Positions 33,353 to 44,985 of a stretch of 64,000 nucleotides of DNA are shown here, piece by piece. Both the position numbers and the translations under genes were made by a program. Origin of the DNA: Isoetes taiwanensis. Its lineage: Eukaryota; Streptophyta; Lycopodiopsida; Isoetales; Isoetaceae. The DNA is taken from assembly GCA_021234155.1 (NCBI GenBank), contig JAJEKV010000028.1, positions 9,748,134-9,812,133 on the forward strand. The letters run 5' to 3'. Positions within the stretch are counted from its first letter, which is position 1, and every line of letters begins with the position of its first letter. The notes under the pieces are model-generated. The model made no database searches. It saw only the letters and a program-made list of their open reading frames with translations, and was not told where the DNA came from.

Positions 33353-34434
33353 TCGCAAAAAGGCCGTTAGTTTTCTAAAAATGGCCCTCAGAACTGGTTG
33401 TTATTTCATTTTTCTTGCCTATAGCATCAGTTGACTAACTTTATTCTGTCTTCTGCAGTTCTTATCCCGACCAGATAATACATGCTTGGGAGCAATGAAA
33501 AGACCAAAGAAGGCAAGAAGAGAGTGGTGATATTGGTTGGACAAACCAGTGCGTGGCCCATGAAGGCCTCCCTCTACAAATTCCTATCGTCTGTACCGTG
33601 GCTCGGAGAGTGCTCCACACAACATTCTCACTTGTGGTCCGTGTGTGAAGAGGGTGAATTGTTGTAACAACACGGCCACTATTTTCTCTTCATCCATTGT
33701 AATATATATTGTAATGAGCCCATTAATTTATATAAAGTATCTCAAAACTAGCATTTTCTGGTGATTAAATAAACAATTTGCTTAATTTTTGTTGAAGTTT
33801 GTGATTTCTTGTCTACTCATTCAAGAAAGAAGGGCCAAAATGTCTTGGTAAAGGAATTCACCCTCACACAAAAAACGAGTATTTTGAATGAAAAATAAGC
33901 CCCAAAATTCTTCACACATCCTTTTCTTGTAAAATAAGAGGGTTCCAAAAAAAAGTGGGAATGGAATGAGACCAACTTTAATTAAATACGACTTAGTGTC
34001 TTTCAACTAGTCTCCTTCAACCCACGATTCTTCAAATAGAAGACCTACTAGTAGAGGTACAAATTTGTGGATTGTGCAATTTCGTCTTTGAGAGAGATGG
34101 CAAATTCTACATCTACACAGGATATGGAGAGGTGAAGCTCCAATTAATCTTAATGAAAGAATAATTAGCCAACCCATCTACATATAGTTACAAGGGCAAC
34201 CACAGTGCATTAACACCATATTTCTTTTAATCCTATTAACATGTAATCCGTCAAAAATGAACTTTTATGCAGACCCTAGTAATTTTATTAACTTTAGAAA
34301 AAGTCAAAGGTACTTATTCCAATTGTTCGAATTATTTAAATCTAGCAAGTTTCTATTGCATCTACACTACGCTTCATTTCTTGTGAAAGTTTCCATTTAA
34401 TGCTTTGGTTTTGTTATTTCAATGGCTGATGGGA
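33353..34434. other. No gene seen
   Basis: The sequence is AT-rich. The ORF at 33482-33667 has no recognised domain. Confidence 0.4.
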
Positions 34435-34490
34435 AAGAATAGAATTGAATAGAATAGTTGTTTTATAGAATGGAATAGAATTGACAAAAA
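34435..34490. repeat. AATAG/AATTG microsatellite-like run
   Basis: The run GAATAGAATTGAATAGAATAG and nearby variants resembles the LINE tail, but no LINE end block is attached. Confidence 0.6.
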
Positions 34491-35169
34491 TCCCTTGTCC
34501 AGGGGGGGAAGCCTCCTTGGGTATGAATATACCTATGGTCCAAGCCAACATCGTGTTGATATCGTATGTAGTCCCCTTAGAGGCACGACATTTCTAATAC
34601 TAAAAGACTCTAAAGGTGTCAAATCAAGAATATATGATCGATACCTAGTGTTTATGCTATATTCTAGAAGTGGTGGCCTATCTCCACGTTCTCTAGTTTT
34701 GCTAATATGTGTTCCTTACATTTTAATGCCTTCAGAGTTACAATATAAACTCTGGCATTCTTCCAAAGAGAAAAAAGGGGAACCCATGTGGGCACTGCGT
34801 GAATAGCATTTTCACCATCGATATGAGCAATAATAAGTCAGATGTCTGTTTCGGGTAGCAACCAATTTACTTCTCATATTAAGAACCCAGTAAATTTAGA
34901 AGTAATGAAAGTGGAAAACAACATGATCCACTTTTCTTCCAAAGGTTTACTTAACTCGGCATTGACTTGAGTCCTCTATGCTTCAATAAATGGATTTACT
35001 TTTGAGTCCTCTATACTTCAACATGATGGTTTTACTTTTATGTAGGGGGAGGAAAGTTGGTCCACTGTGGAAGGATTGACCAACTTCCCTCCCCCCCACA
35101 ACATGAAAGCTAGGAACCAGGTCTTGCTATTTTGGGATATCTTTTGGTGATCTTGAAGATAACATCATC
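34491..35169. other. No clear gene
   Basis: A 103-codon frame at 34495-34806 starts only with TTG and has no recognised features. CTTCAACATGATGG and TGAGTCCTCTATACTTCAA phrases are loosely repeated near 34970-35030. Confidence 0.35.
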
Positions 35170-35189
35170 GAATGTTTCAAGAATGAGCA

Positions 35190-35345
35190 GAGTGAGTGTC
35201 TGGGCTGTTGGTCTTGTGGTGGGGCACTAGTCCTAATAATACGAGGTCTCAAGTTCGAGTCACACTATGTATAGATCCATCCTGTAGTGTGTTTTTGGAT
35301 TCCCATGGAAGTTAAAAATTATGTATATCTATATATCTATCTATT
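35190..35345 (+). mobile_element. SINE-like sequence with a tRNA-type B-box
   Basis: The phrase GAGTGTCTGGGCTGTTGGTC, a tRNA-like opening, is followed about 45 nt later by GGTCTCAAGTTCGAGTCAC, which contains a good polymerase III B-box (GTTCGAGTC). A T-rich, ATCT-repeat end follows. The size fits a plant tRNA-derived SINE. The left boundary is uncertain. Confidence 0.45.
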
Positions 35346-35612
35346 TCCATTCCACATTGTAAGGGATTAAAACATGGCAGCATGAAAATGATTCCAAAGA
35401 CCCATCTTCCATGTTGTGGACCATATGGAAGGCGAGATGCTCCATTGAGCTGTCATTGCTTTTTCAGGTTACCATATACCTCAAATCATTGACTTAACAT
35501 AAAAAAATAATTTTTTTTTATATATATGATGAACACCACTAGCTACTAGCCTTGCGCTTATGCACGTTGTATTTACACAAATATAATCTTATTATTATCG
35601 AACATCTTGTGC

Positions 35613-35619
35613 ATAAATA
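35613..35619 (+). promoter_or_regulatory. TATA-like box before a small candidate gene
   Basis: ATAAATA, within GCATAAATAG, lies about 75 nt before ATG 35691. A start of transcription near 35645 would leave a short 5' leader. Confidence 0.35.
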
Positions 35620-35690
35620 GAGGCTCTCATTCGAGTGGCATTAATTCTCTGTCAGTTCTTGCTAATCAATCATCAATCAAGAGCTATAAG

Positions 35691-36307
35691 ATGGCTGGTG
35701 GCAGACAAAGGAACGATGAAAATGACGAAAATAATAAGGTGAAGCTTACCACTGACTATGTTGAATTACCTTCAAGTACTCAACAGGCGACAAGTTCTAG
35801 CTTATCCGAGAACGTCTCTCGATACCTGGCGGCACTTCGATCTGAGTAAGATTCCTTATCATGTCTCTAAAACAACTTTTTATGTCATCATACAAGCTTA
35901 ACCTAGTTTAATATCGTTTTCACCATCTGGACTTTTACTAACTTAACATTGATTAAGTTTAGAATTGCCATCTTCATGTTTTTCTCTGACTTTTCAAAGT
36001 TGATAAGAAAAAAAATCAAATCTTCTAAGTGCCTAAAGCGTTTGTCATTATCTTTGGCTGGTTTATGCCTCTCTGATTGTTTCTTAGATAAATATCCTGG
36101 ACCTGTCATCATTAACTATTTAGTATTTGAGGAATTCCAGATGTAGTCACTGCACATACCTTTGTATCAACATGGCGTCTTCTAAGCGATTGGCGTTTTT
36201 AATGATCTCTGATTGGTACTTTTTGCCGCAGAGTCAATTTACAGAACCTTCGATGCATTGCTAATGTGAAAAAATCCTGTCTGCATAGCAAGACGATTTC
36301 AGCATAG
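35691..36307 (+). CDS. Candidate two-exon gene, 76 aa, unidentified
   Basis: Exon 1 (35691-35845) starts MAGGRQRNDENDENNK and continues with LTTDYVELPSSTQQ and SRYLAALRS, reaching a TCTGA/GTAAGA donor. The best acceptor is TTTTTGCCGCAG at 36231. Exon 2 (36232-36307) then reads VNLQNLRCIANVKKSC to TAG. Together they give 231 nt, exactly 77 codons including the stop. The protein would be hydrophilic and Ser/Asn-rich at its start. No family is recognised. The evidence is frame, splice sites and an upstream TATA-like box. Confidence 0.33.
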
Positions 36308-36924
36308 TTAGTGTTGAATGTTGATGCTTTATTGGCCGCAATCTTCTACTGGCCAGTAGTGCTGTTAATGAAATGGCTTGAGATTCTCGTTTGTAAGGCA
36401 TTATTCATTACATTTAGTTCCTGGAATGTCACTAAAGAACCACAAGCTAGATGCACTCAAATTTGAACACCAAATTTGATGTGTGTGGATCACTAAATTT
36501 GATCATTGGTGGCAGACTATTTTGGTCCAATTGGACCATTATCCAAAGACACTAACACCATCATTGCTTTTATGTCTCACCATAGAACTCTTAAAGATTC
36601 TCCATAGTTATAATAAGTTTTAGCGAGCCCAAATGTACTATTAAGCTAAAAATGCTCATAAGTTGCTTATTCGATGCAATCTTTCTAGATCCAAGAAAAA
36701 GAAAAAGAAAAGAAGAGCATTTTTTAATGTTATGAGACCAACTATTCTATGAGATGCACACATCGACATTACTCTATGGGCCTTGCCCCATTCGCTGATT
36801 CAATAGCTACATAGATGGTCATTGTGTCATCTTCATCGTTTCATATTCCTTTATCACTGTCAAGAGTGCCCTAAAATTCCCATTCGACATGCTAGAATCT
36901 TGCAAAATAGAGAATCCAGTAAAG
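36308..36924. other. No gene seen
   Basis: The sequence is AT-rich and holds only random short ORFs. Confidence 0.4.
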
Positions 36925-37510
36925 GGATTTTTTGAGGTGGGTTGTAGGTACTTTTTTGTCCCATAATTCAGTTTTAGGCTCGAATTTGCCCTATATGCCA
37001 CTTGTCAAACTCAGCTCAGTTCAGTCCACTTTGATTCATCTTGAGTCCCAGAAGCAATATTATTGCTTTCTTATATGAATCAAGTCTTCATTTAGAGCTG
37101 GCTTTTCTTAATCTTGGGTGAGAATGGGAGGTTTCTTAAGGTGGCTTGAACCAGAATTCAGTTTCGAGCAACTTACCCCTACATGTCATCTTCTAAAGCC
37201 AAATTACTTCAGTTTATTTTGATTTAGCTGAGTCCTAGAAGCAATATTGGATTGGTATTGTTTCTTTTATGAATCAAATATTGGAGATGGTTTTCATAAT
37301 ATAAGAAGATCTTTCTTGAGGTGGCTCGCAGGTCCATTTTCTGTTCCAAAATTTAGTTTCAAGCTCGAACTTACCCCTATTTTCCACCTTACTAAATCCA
37401 ACTCAGTTCAGTTCACTCTGATTCATGTTGAGTCCTAGAAGCAGGTGGTATTGCTTTTATATGAATCAAATCTTCACTTGGGAGCTAGCTTTTATGAATA
37501 TTAGGCAAGC
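36925..37510. repeat. Degenerate tandem repeat, three units of about 180-205 bp
   Basis: Units start near 36929, 37133 and 37314 with TTCTTGAGGTGGCT-type words. Each contains AATTCAGTTT, CTCGAACTTACCCCTA, a CAGTTCA block, TGAGTCCTAGAAGCA and TATGAATCAA. Confidence 0.75.
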
Positions 37511-37777
37511 TTAAAAGAGATGATAGAGAAGAAGGGAATATGGTATTGTAGCATGGAGATACAATACATGAGGATACTATTAATGTAGGCAGCAAACCTA
37601 TTTTACTAGTTTTAGATCAAGGAAGAGATCACGTTAATACATGGGATGCCCAGTTAAGGAGCGGAAATGCAGTTTGAAGCTACTTTATCCCCAAATTGAC
37701 ATCATAACATTTTAAATTGATCAAATCAACATCAATTTTAAACTCTACTGCTCTAGGTGAACTTTTATTCTGAAGTA

Positions 37778-39421
37778 TCAAGTCCACGCCTTGCGTTTGT
37801 TGATCCCAACACTGAACTTGAGGCCCTGCCTTTCCTTCAACACATATGGACACACCCTCGTAAGCTCAAGGCCTAGCTCCTTTGCTAAGTCTGTAGACAA
37901 GAAATTGACAGTGCTCACAAAATCAATCAGAACAACCACATTCTTTTCTTTGATTCTGTCTAGAATACGAATAACTTTACCGAAGAAAACGTTAGAAGAA
38001 ACATTTACCATGCTTCTTTCCTCGCGATAGCCGACAACATCTTCACGCCCTCACCATCCGATGGTGTTTTGGAAGTTGTAGCTACCGTTTTCTTTTGCTT
38101 TTGCGGCTTAGGACATTCCCTCGCGTAATGACCCATGTCCTAGCAGTTATAACACTTTATAGCTGCCTTTTTCTGACTGGAATCTTTAGACTGCCCGCAG
38201 CATTTTTGTTTGACTAATTTCGTTTTCTTTTCTTAGCAGATGATGCTCCATCCGCAGAATTTTCAGTTTGTTTTGACTTCCAATCAAAACTTTTCTTAGT
38301 CTTTTGAGTTTCCTCATGACCAACTAACTTTCTTGAAGTTCAACTGCTTCCTCGAAGCTTTTGGTTCCCGCTTGCAAGAGGTGTGTCTTAATACTGGTTT
38401 CCTTTAGACCATTCACAAAGTGGTCTATCCTCATCTGAGGGGTAAGGTCGGGAAGTCTCGCAAACAACCCGTAGAGCTTACTCACATACTCCTATAAAGT
38501 CCCGATTTGCACGACTCCTTGAGTGATATAAGTGCATGATGACTATCAAAATGAGGCCATACTCATCTTTAAATCGTTTACAAAAATTGGTCCAAGACCG
38601 AAATATTGCCCACTATGAAGCAGCATCAGCTTTTAGCTTAAGAGAAGCGTGCAACACCTTTTCTGTATCGCTTTTCTTAGTAGCTGCATAATATAACTTC
38701 ATGCGACTGAACCAGGGCATAGTGTCCTCTGGCGAACTAGTTCCATCGAATTCTGGCATCTTCATCTTCTCAAGGGCCTTGACTTCCTCCTCAGAAAGTC
38801 CATTCAAGGTGTCTTCAGAAGACTCACCAACAACTGGGTTTGCTGTATCTGGCACAAAGCAACCAACCCCAGGTTGTGCACTTGTACCCGCTCGTCCTCT
38901 AGCAGTACCCCATATCGCTTGGGTTGTAGTGTTGTTTCCAACACTTCTAGAATTTTGCATGAACCATTCAAGGGACACCTTAAAGCGTTGCTCCCGGCAG
39001 CACTCTCATTTGCCTTTGCATGTTATCCAGGGTTTTAACAATCAGAGATCGTTCATCCTGGGAACCCCCTTGTGTAGCAGTAACTACTGTTGCAGTCGTC
39101 ACTATTGGTGTTATAGGAGTACTGCTCCAGTAACAACACCTTCCCTACTAGTTGCTAAGCCTCTTTGTGGAACCGAAATACCCCCAGGGCGTTCGGTTCT
39201 AGTAGTAGATTGTACACTATTACCGTAGGTACTGGATTAACTAGAGTTACAGAAGGTACTGATAACTCTACACTGGGTTGTGCCCCTAGTAATGCCTCAA
39301 AGTAAAATACAGGCAGATCCTGCAGATGGATATCCTAAAGTGCTGGTCTTATACCGACAGTCAATGCTACCGCTGGCAGACCATCAATTGGTTGTGCAAT
39401 TCCTTGCGTTGGATCAGCCAT
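37778..39421 (-). pseudogene. Ty3/gypsy gag and protease remnant
   Basis: On the minus strand the gag starts MADPTQGIAQPIDGLPAV just after the primer-binding site. A capsid-like stretch (38978-38613) reads KMKMPEFDGTSSPEDTMPWF and TEKVLHASLKLKADAAS. A zinc knuckle near 38150 reads CYNC, a TAG stop, then DMGHYAREC. A protease piece (38011-37778) reads VVLIDFVSTVNFLS, where active copies have Asp-Ser/Thr-Gly, so the active site is lost. Several stops and frameshifts separate these parts. Homology ends near 37778, and no reverse transcriptase follows. Confidence 0.85.
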
Positions 39422-39434
39422 GGCTCAAAACCGT

Positions 39435-39446
39435 GCTCTGATACCA
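39435..39446 (-). other. Primer-binding site, initiator tRNA-Met type
   Basis: On the minus strand TGGTATCAGAGC is the standard plant primer-binding sequence. It lies 3 nt from the LTR edge. Confidence 0.85.
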
Positions 39447-39449
39447 AAT

Positions 39450-40109
39450 TGTCAAGACCCACAAAAACTGAGGTCAGTTGGGCTACCACGAACTCCCAGA
39501 GTTCCCCGTTTCATGAGTTCCCTGTACTCCCCCATGCTCAACTGATACTGATCCCCAGGATCAGTCTGAAGCGCAGCTTCAACAAGTTTTATTTTATATA
39601 ATAGATCAACGGAATTAGTGCATGTTGTTAACCTCCACTTCATCATTAAATGCCCATTGCAACTCGTTAATCTCCATTGGATGTGAAAATGTTGTATTAT
39701 GCACAAAGACCATTATCACTTTTTACCTTTTACTTGATGTAACATTCAATTTTTGATGTTAAAGATGTTTTTCTTCTTAACCTCTTTGAAAAAGTAAGCC
39801 ATTAACTCCTCATGGTCCTGTGTTCTAATAGCTTTTCTTGGTATTCCATATCAAATAATGACATATACAGCACGAGTTCTATGGCCTCCCCTCCTTCTTT
39901 ACCAGGTATGTTAAGGTTCACATTTTTTTGCATCCTTTTAGGTCTTTTTTGTAAGTAGTTCAGACTAGATACATGTACTTCAGGATGCTGGGCATTAAGA
40001 TTGGACAATGAGCTTGTATGTGAATTATATGTAGTGCAATGATGGCGATGACATTGAGTCAAAGGAAGTACATAACCTGTCAGACATTTAGGCTCTGGAG
40101 TGTTGGACA
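39450..40109 (-). mobile_element. 5' LTR of the gag remnant element
   Basis: On the minus strand it ends GTCTTGACA at 39450, directly before the primer-binding site. Its start is placed at TGTCCAACACTCC (40109), giving a TGTC...GACA inverted pair. The 3' edge is firm because of the primer-binding site; the 5' edge is tentative since no second copy is present. Confidence 0.6.
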
Positions 40110-40958
40110 GTCGACATCAATGGAATGAGCAAGAAATAGAATGAAAGAATGAAAACAAAAATAGAAGGATAGTTCATCAAACCGGGCAAAAACGACAATG
40201 GACCATTGGAGGAGAAAACTAGCCAAGTAGAAATGGAAATTCCTGCCACCCTATTCCCTTCACCTAGTTACCAAAAGAATTGCACCTCTGTGTTTGTGAG
40301 GGAAAACCAAACACAGAGGTTTTTGTTTTTCAAAATTGGGTAGTTGTAAAATTTGGCCCAAACTAACTATGTTAGTATTTTTAGAAGTTAGTATGCTATT
40401 ACGCGCGTTAGCCATTTGGGGGCTAATGTATTATTTTCTAACTATGTTGCTCATGTAGCAACCAGAGCATCCAATAATCTAGTAGGGTTGTTTTGTTACC
40501 CAAGCTCACTGACAAACTGGGGTATCTGGAGCAAAAGCAGGATTGGAAATGTGGAGAAGTAATTCATAACTTTCATCTGGAATAGAAAATGAGTGCAGGA
40601 TTGGGCATTGGGATGGAATGTACTGTAAAAGAAGAGGATATAATTGATAAGCTAGGCACAGATGAGGCAAAAAACATCTCCTCATTCACAATCGATGAAA
40701 AACATAGAGATACAATACAACTAAATGCAACTCCAAGAATAGAGGAAGAGCTTCATTCAAGCAGTTGTATGTATATCAATTTGGTACTAAAAAACTTAAA
40801 TAAGTTGTGTTGGAATCTTATGAATCAAGTGCAAGCGAGTCAGATAAGTCTTCCTTTTTTTATTCAGAGATGAATCATGCCAAAATAGTATAAAGAAAGG
40901 TAGCAACGAGGATGAACGTGGACAGAGCAAAAGAAAAGCAGAAAACAAAGGTCTCTAA
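40110..40958. other. No clear gene
   Basis: A 94-codon plus-strand frame at 40589-40873 (MSAGLGIGMECTVKEEDIID) is moderately protein-like but matches no known family. The rest is AT-rich. Confidence 0.35.
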
Positions 40959-41450
40959 GAATAGAATAGAATAGAATAGAATAGAATAGAATAGAATAGA
41001 ATAGTTTTTTTAATGTCCACGGAGACCAATAGGTCATGGGACCCATACAATGGGCTAGTACAATCATTACTACTAGGATTAAAAAACCCCTGCCTCGAAA
41101 GGTTTTCAAGGGAAAAACCTTTGCAGTAATAATGATACTAGACAAACAGAGATAATGACTACTGAAGGCTCAGTAATTGCAGATGTTTATCTAGAACCTC
41201 AAGTATGTATAATGCCAAGTCATGCACAGATGGTGCTCTGAGAAGTTGTGGAAGCGTGGAATGGAATGCTAAGGTCAAAAAATGATTCCGGACTATCTCA
41301 AAAGCAGGGCAACTCAGAAGAGTATGGCTTTCATCTTCAATAACCTGTAACTGTAAGAGAAAGCATGACTGGTCAGTACCAAAAAAAGCCATTGGGAAAT
41401 AATAAAGCACCATGGAAAGGGCTAGACTCAATTAAGATAGCCAATCGGCC
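40959..41450 (-). mobile_element. LINE 3' fragment, (ATTCT)n tail, C-terminal zinc motif
   Basis: The tail is the AATAG run at 40959-41004. The conserved end block and hairpin (41005-41130) follow. On the minus strand a frame (41431-41159) reads EDESHTLLSCPAF and SVHDLALYILEVLDKH, resembling the C-terminal zinc-finger end of the larger LINEs at 55-64 kb (EDECHTF...SCPAY). Confidence 0.8.
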
Positions 41451-41789
41451 TAGATATTTAAAATGGGTTCAGAGCAACATTTAGAAGGAAAATAAACATA
41501 TCGGCGTAAGTGAGGCATTAAAGACGGTAGAAAACGTGTTCTCCAGGATATGACCTTGCCCTCAGATAATTGAATTAGTTCAATAGGTCCTTATCATCCC
41601 CGAAGACTAATAGGGCTGGACAGGAGGCTTTCTGGACTTGTGCAAATAGACTGTGGCTATCAATATATTTAAAGAAGCTAAATGTGTTTCATAATTAAAG
41701 CATTAGGGAACAACCTCTTCTTGGCCATATTTGATCGTGAAATTATAGTAAGACAAAGTGGTGCTCCAAAAAGTGGACTCATTTGTAGG

Positions 41790-42035
41790 GGACACCCTTG
41801 GCATCTCTCCTAACATGCGTCTCATGATGGGTGGTAATGTGTTCTGTATATTTTGTACATGTGTACAGTTTCACGGCATTCTTTTAGCTGCCAAAATGTT
41901 TTCCCCAAGACTCTTCGGGGCAGGGGTTTTTTAATCCGGACAATAATAACTTTGTTGCACTCTTTGTATTGGGCCCCATAGGCCATTGGTCTCCGTGGAT
42001 GCTAAAACCCTTCTATTCTATTCCATTCTCTAAGC
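41790..42035 (+). mobile_element. LINE 3' end fragment, plus orientation
   Basis: The end block is inverted relative to its relatives: CTTCGGGGCAGGGGTTTTTT, then CCATAGGCCATTGGTCTCCG, then a short TTCTATTCTATTCC tail at about 42010. The body is truncated. Confidence 0.75.
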
Positions 42036-42066
42036 CAAATGTTAGCTATTAAATTACCTTGTTGAT

Positions 42067-42620
42067 TTGAAATTGGATATCTGCACCAGACATGTTAGTG
42101 CTAGAGTTTTTAAAATCCATTTCAAATATGCTAGGCGCTTATGTTATTCTATTGCTAAAAGTCCTAGAATTTGTGTTGCCATCCCAGCCAACATGTGCAT
42201 TTCTAAGGGGAAAATAGAAAGTGGGAAGTGTAATTTTAAATTCCCTCTTAAACTCATCACTAGTTGGAAGAGAAGAAGAATGTTTTCCAATTTAAAAGTA
42301 GAGGGATTAATGGCACCAATCAATGCAAAGACCAAAAAGTCTAATCCTAACCGCCATTTCCAAGAATAAGAAAGATATTCCTGGCAATGCAAGTATCACA
42401 TTAAAGGAAAGTGTGAACTTGGAAAATGGCCACAGTTGTGAAGTCCTCTCCCCAAAAATGCCGAAACAAATGCATCTATAAATAAACATGGGCTTTTCCA
42501 ATATGCAATTACCTCTCCATTTGGACGTCCTCGAGTGGAATTTCCTCTACTAAGGATGCACATTCTAAGGGCACTCAGTGACAGGTGGTGTTGCCTAAGC
42601 ATGGAGCAAGGGCTATAAAT
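42067..42620 (+). pseudogene. Possible LINE ORF1-like remnant
   Basis: A 100-codon frame at 42067-42369 and a second frame after it read loosely protein-like (FKIHFKYARRLCYSIAKSP, then ITSPFGRPRVEFPLLRM). They lie upstream of, and co-directional with, the endonuclease remnant. The ORF1 label depends on that position only. Confidence 0.25.
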
Positions 42621-43022
42621 GTTGCTAGTTCTTGTTCCTCAACCATCATCAACAATGTCTAATTGAAATCATCTTTGTGGAGAAAGGTGAGTTGAGAGGT
42701 AATACTGCTACTATGTTAGACAATGAAATAAAAGGAGGAGTGCACCCAGAGAAAGAATTAATTATACACAATGACAATACCAAATGGACAGATTTAGAAT
42801 TGATAGAAGACGTTTGAAAATCCATATGATTTATAAGGCAAAAAATATATAAATCTTTTATAATAATCCATATCCAGATACTGCAGTAGGCAACACGAAT
42901 GTGAGGAAAAGACAAAAGGCTTCAACCTCTTCTTTGAGTAACTCTTGCGATATTGAGCTGCAAGTGAGGCAAATCCAAATATGGGTGTGTGGGGGTCAAC
43001 TAGTTTATAAGTAACTTTTATC

Positions 43023-43510
43023 ATGAATTACAAAATTATAAGATGGAATATTAGAGGTGTCAAATCTCAGAGTTCAAGAGTAAAAGATTTTCAGTAGCTA
43101 TAAAGAAAATAAAACCAGATTCACTGTGCTTCCAAAAACGCAAACGTAAGCAGGAAGAATGATTATGTTGGAATACCTTCTATGAAGGGAAGCTCTAGTG
43201 CATGCACATTAATAGCATGGAAGAATATAGTCAAGGTGATTGCATCCATGGCCAATAGATTTGGACGATGGTCTATTATTGTATGGGAACAAAATAACTG
43301 AGTATGGAGGATTGTGGAAGTATATGCCTATATCCTAAAGGGAGAGGTGCACTATGGGCAACTTTCAGATACAAAATAAAAAAGTATAGTGATTATGTAG
43401 CATGGACGATCCTAGGAGACATCAACATGTTAAACACATCTGATTATAGACGAGGAGCAACTTCTAAATTTGTGAGCAGTTTCAGAAAATACAATGATAT
43501 AAGCTAGGAA
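43023..43510 (+). pseudogene. LINE endonuclease domain remnant
   Basis: The sequence begins MNYKIIRWNIRGVKSQSSR, matching the WNxRG start of APE-type LINE endonucleases. Over several frames it continues through GIPSMKGSSSACTLIAW and RGALWATFRYKIKKY to WTILGDINML, in the place of the GDFN motif. Stops and frameshifts make it non-functional. The reverse transcriptase that should follow is absent. Confidence 0.7.
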
Positions 43511-43639
43511 TCTAGTAAAAAGTTTATGAAAATCGTCTTTAAGCTAAACTTTTGAAGGATTCTAGAATAGATGAAAAGAATTGTGGCAAGATGCATCTCA
43601 CTAAGAGCAAGGGCTAACAACAGAGTGGAAGAGAAAAGA

Positions 43640-43745
43640 ATACGCAAATTAAGAAAAGAATATGTCCACGGAGACCAATTGGCCTATGGGACCCAAAAAG
43701 GAGGCGTAGCAAGCGTATTACTATCCGAGTTAAGGAGAAGGTTCA
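43640..43745 (-). mobile_element. LINE 3' end-block fragment without tail
   Basis: TGTCCACGGAGACCAATTGG and CCTATGGGACCCAAAA, then TACTATCCGAGTT, match the end block of the (ATTCT)n LINEs. Confidence 0.65.
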
Positions 43746-44749
43746 AGCTATAGAGAATAGAACAAAGTTGGTTTAACAGGCTTAAGCAAGAAGATATATA
43801 AAAAAAGCAATAAAATGTGAAAATGTGAAAATGGTCCCAAAATGTGAACCAAGCAATAAAGCAAAACTAGGTAGATAAGATCGAATCTGTAAACACGAAA
43901 TATACTTTATCAAACAACACAGAAGCAAAGAACTTACAGATGCCAATCCCACCTCTTATGTGAGAAGCCTATAAAAGCTCAGATGTCGTAGACCCACAGA
44001 ATGGATGGCTATGGAAAGGAGCCGATGCCAAAACCTGGCAACAACAAATGGACGACCTCCTCAAGCTATACCGCTGGAGCTATAGAAGGAAAGCAAGAAA
44101 ATGAGTCAGAATCATATTTTCCCTTTAAACCTCCTCAACATGTGAAGACTACTTACATTAACAGGCCAGGAGAAAAAGAAACGCCCAAGCATCGCAAACT
44201 TATGAGCGTCAAACACAAGAATAGAATCATTGTTCGATGTCATCAATTGGATCGCATCACAACAAGAATTATCATATGTGGGCTACTTAGAGCCTCAATT
44301 ATAAGTGCAACATAAGGCAACTTCTTACCTAGACGAGTTGTATATTTTAATTGCATTTGTGACGGCATTTTCATCATGAGTTATTCTTTACATTAGGAAA
44401 CAATTGGATGGTTCAGATTCTACAAATGTAAAACATGGTGCATTGTCAAGAAAGAGATGAAAACTCATAATTGCCTTTTCGAACACAATTCTGGTAACCA
44501 ATTCTCTTAAAGAGGACATCTTATATCAAAGGTTTTGTTAATGTGTCTATTTTTGTGAAGCGGGGGTATTTTTGTAAATTTTGATATATTTAAGAGGCAT
44601 TTTGATAATTTTGTAAATGAGCATTTGGGTAAGTACGCTATAATATAGTGGCATTTTCATGACCAGGGGTATTTAGGGAAATAATCGAAATACAAAGACT
44701 ATCTTGGTAAAATACACAAAATATAGGGGCATTTAGGTAATTTTCCTCA
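43746..44749. other. No clear gene
   Basis: The region contains a short protein-like stretch (GWLWKGADAKTWQQQMDD near 44003) with no context. At 44540-44750 there are loosely repeated GGGCATTTAGGTAATTTT-type words. Confidence 0.35.
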
Positions 44750-44985
44750 TATTAGAATAGAAGGATTTTTAGCATTGCGGAGGCCCAGTGGCCTATGGGA
44801 CCCAATAAAAAGAGTGCAACAGAGTTATTACTGTCCGGATTAAAAAAAAAAACCCCTGCCCTGAAAGGTTTTTGGGGAAAAAATCATGGCAACATTAAGA
44901 ATGCTGTGAAATTGTACACATATACAAAATATACAAAACACATTACCATGCATCATGAGATGCATGTCAGGTGAGTGATGCTGGA
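44750..44985 (-). mobile_element. LINE 3' end fragment
   Basis: A single AGAATAGAAGG remnant of the tail is followed by the GGCCTATGGGACCCAATA block and the hairpin AAAACCCCTGCCCTGAAAGG-TTTTTGG. Its body resembles 41800-41900 read in the other direction. Confidence 0.7.

Noticed and set aside
38701-39228. 175-codon plus-strand ORF
   Set aside because: It lies opposite the gag capsid region, which carries recognisable gag sequence on the minus strand.
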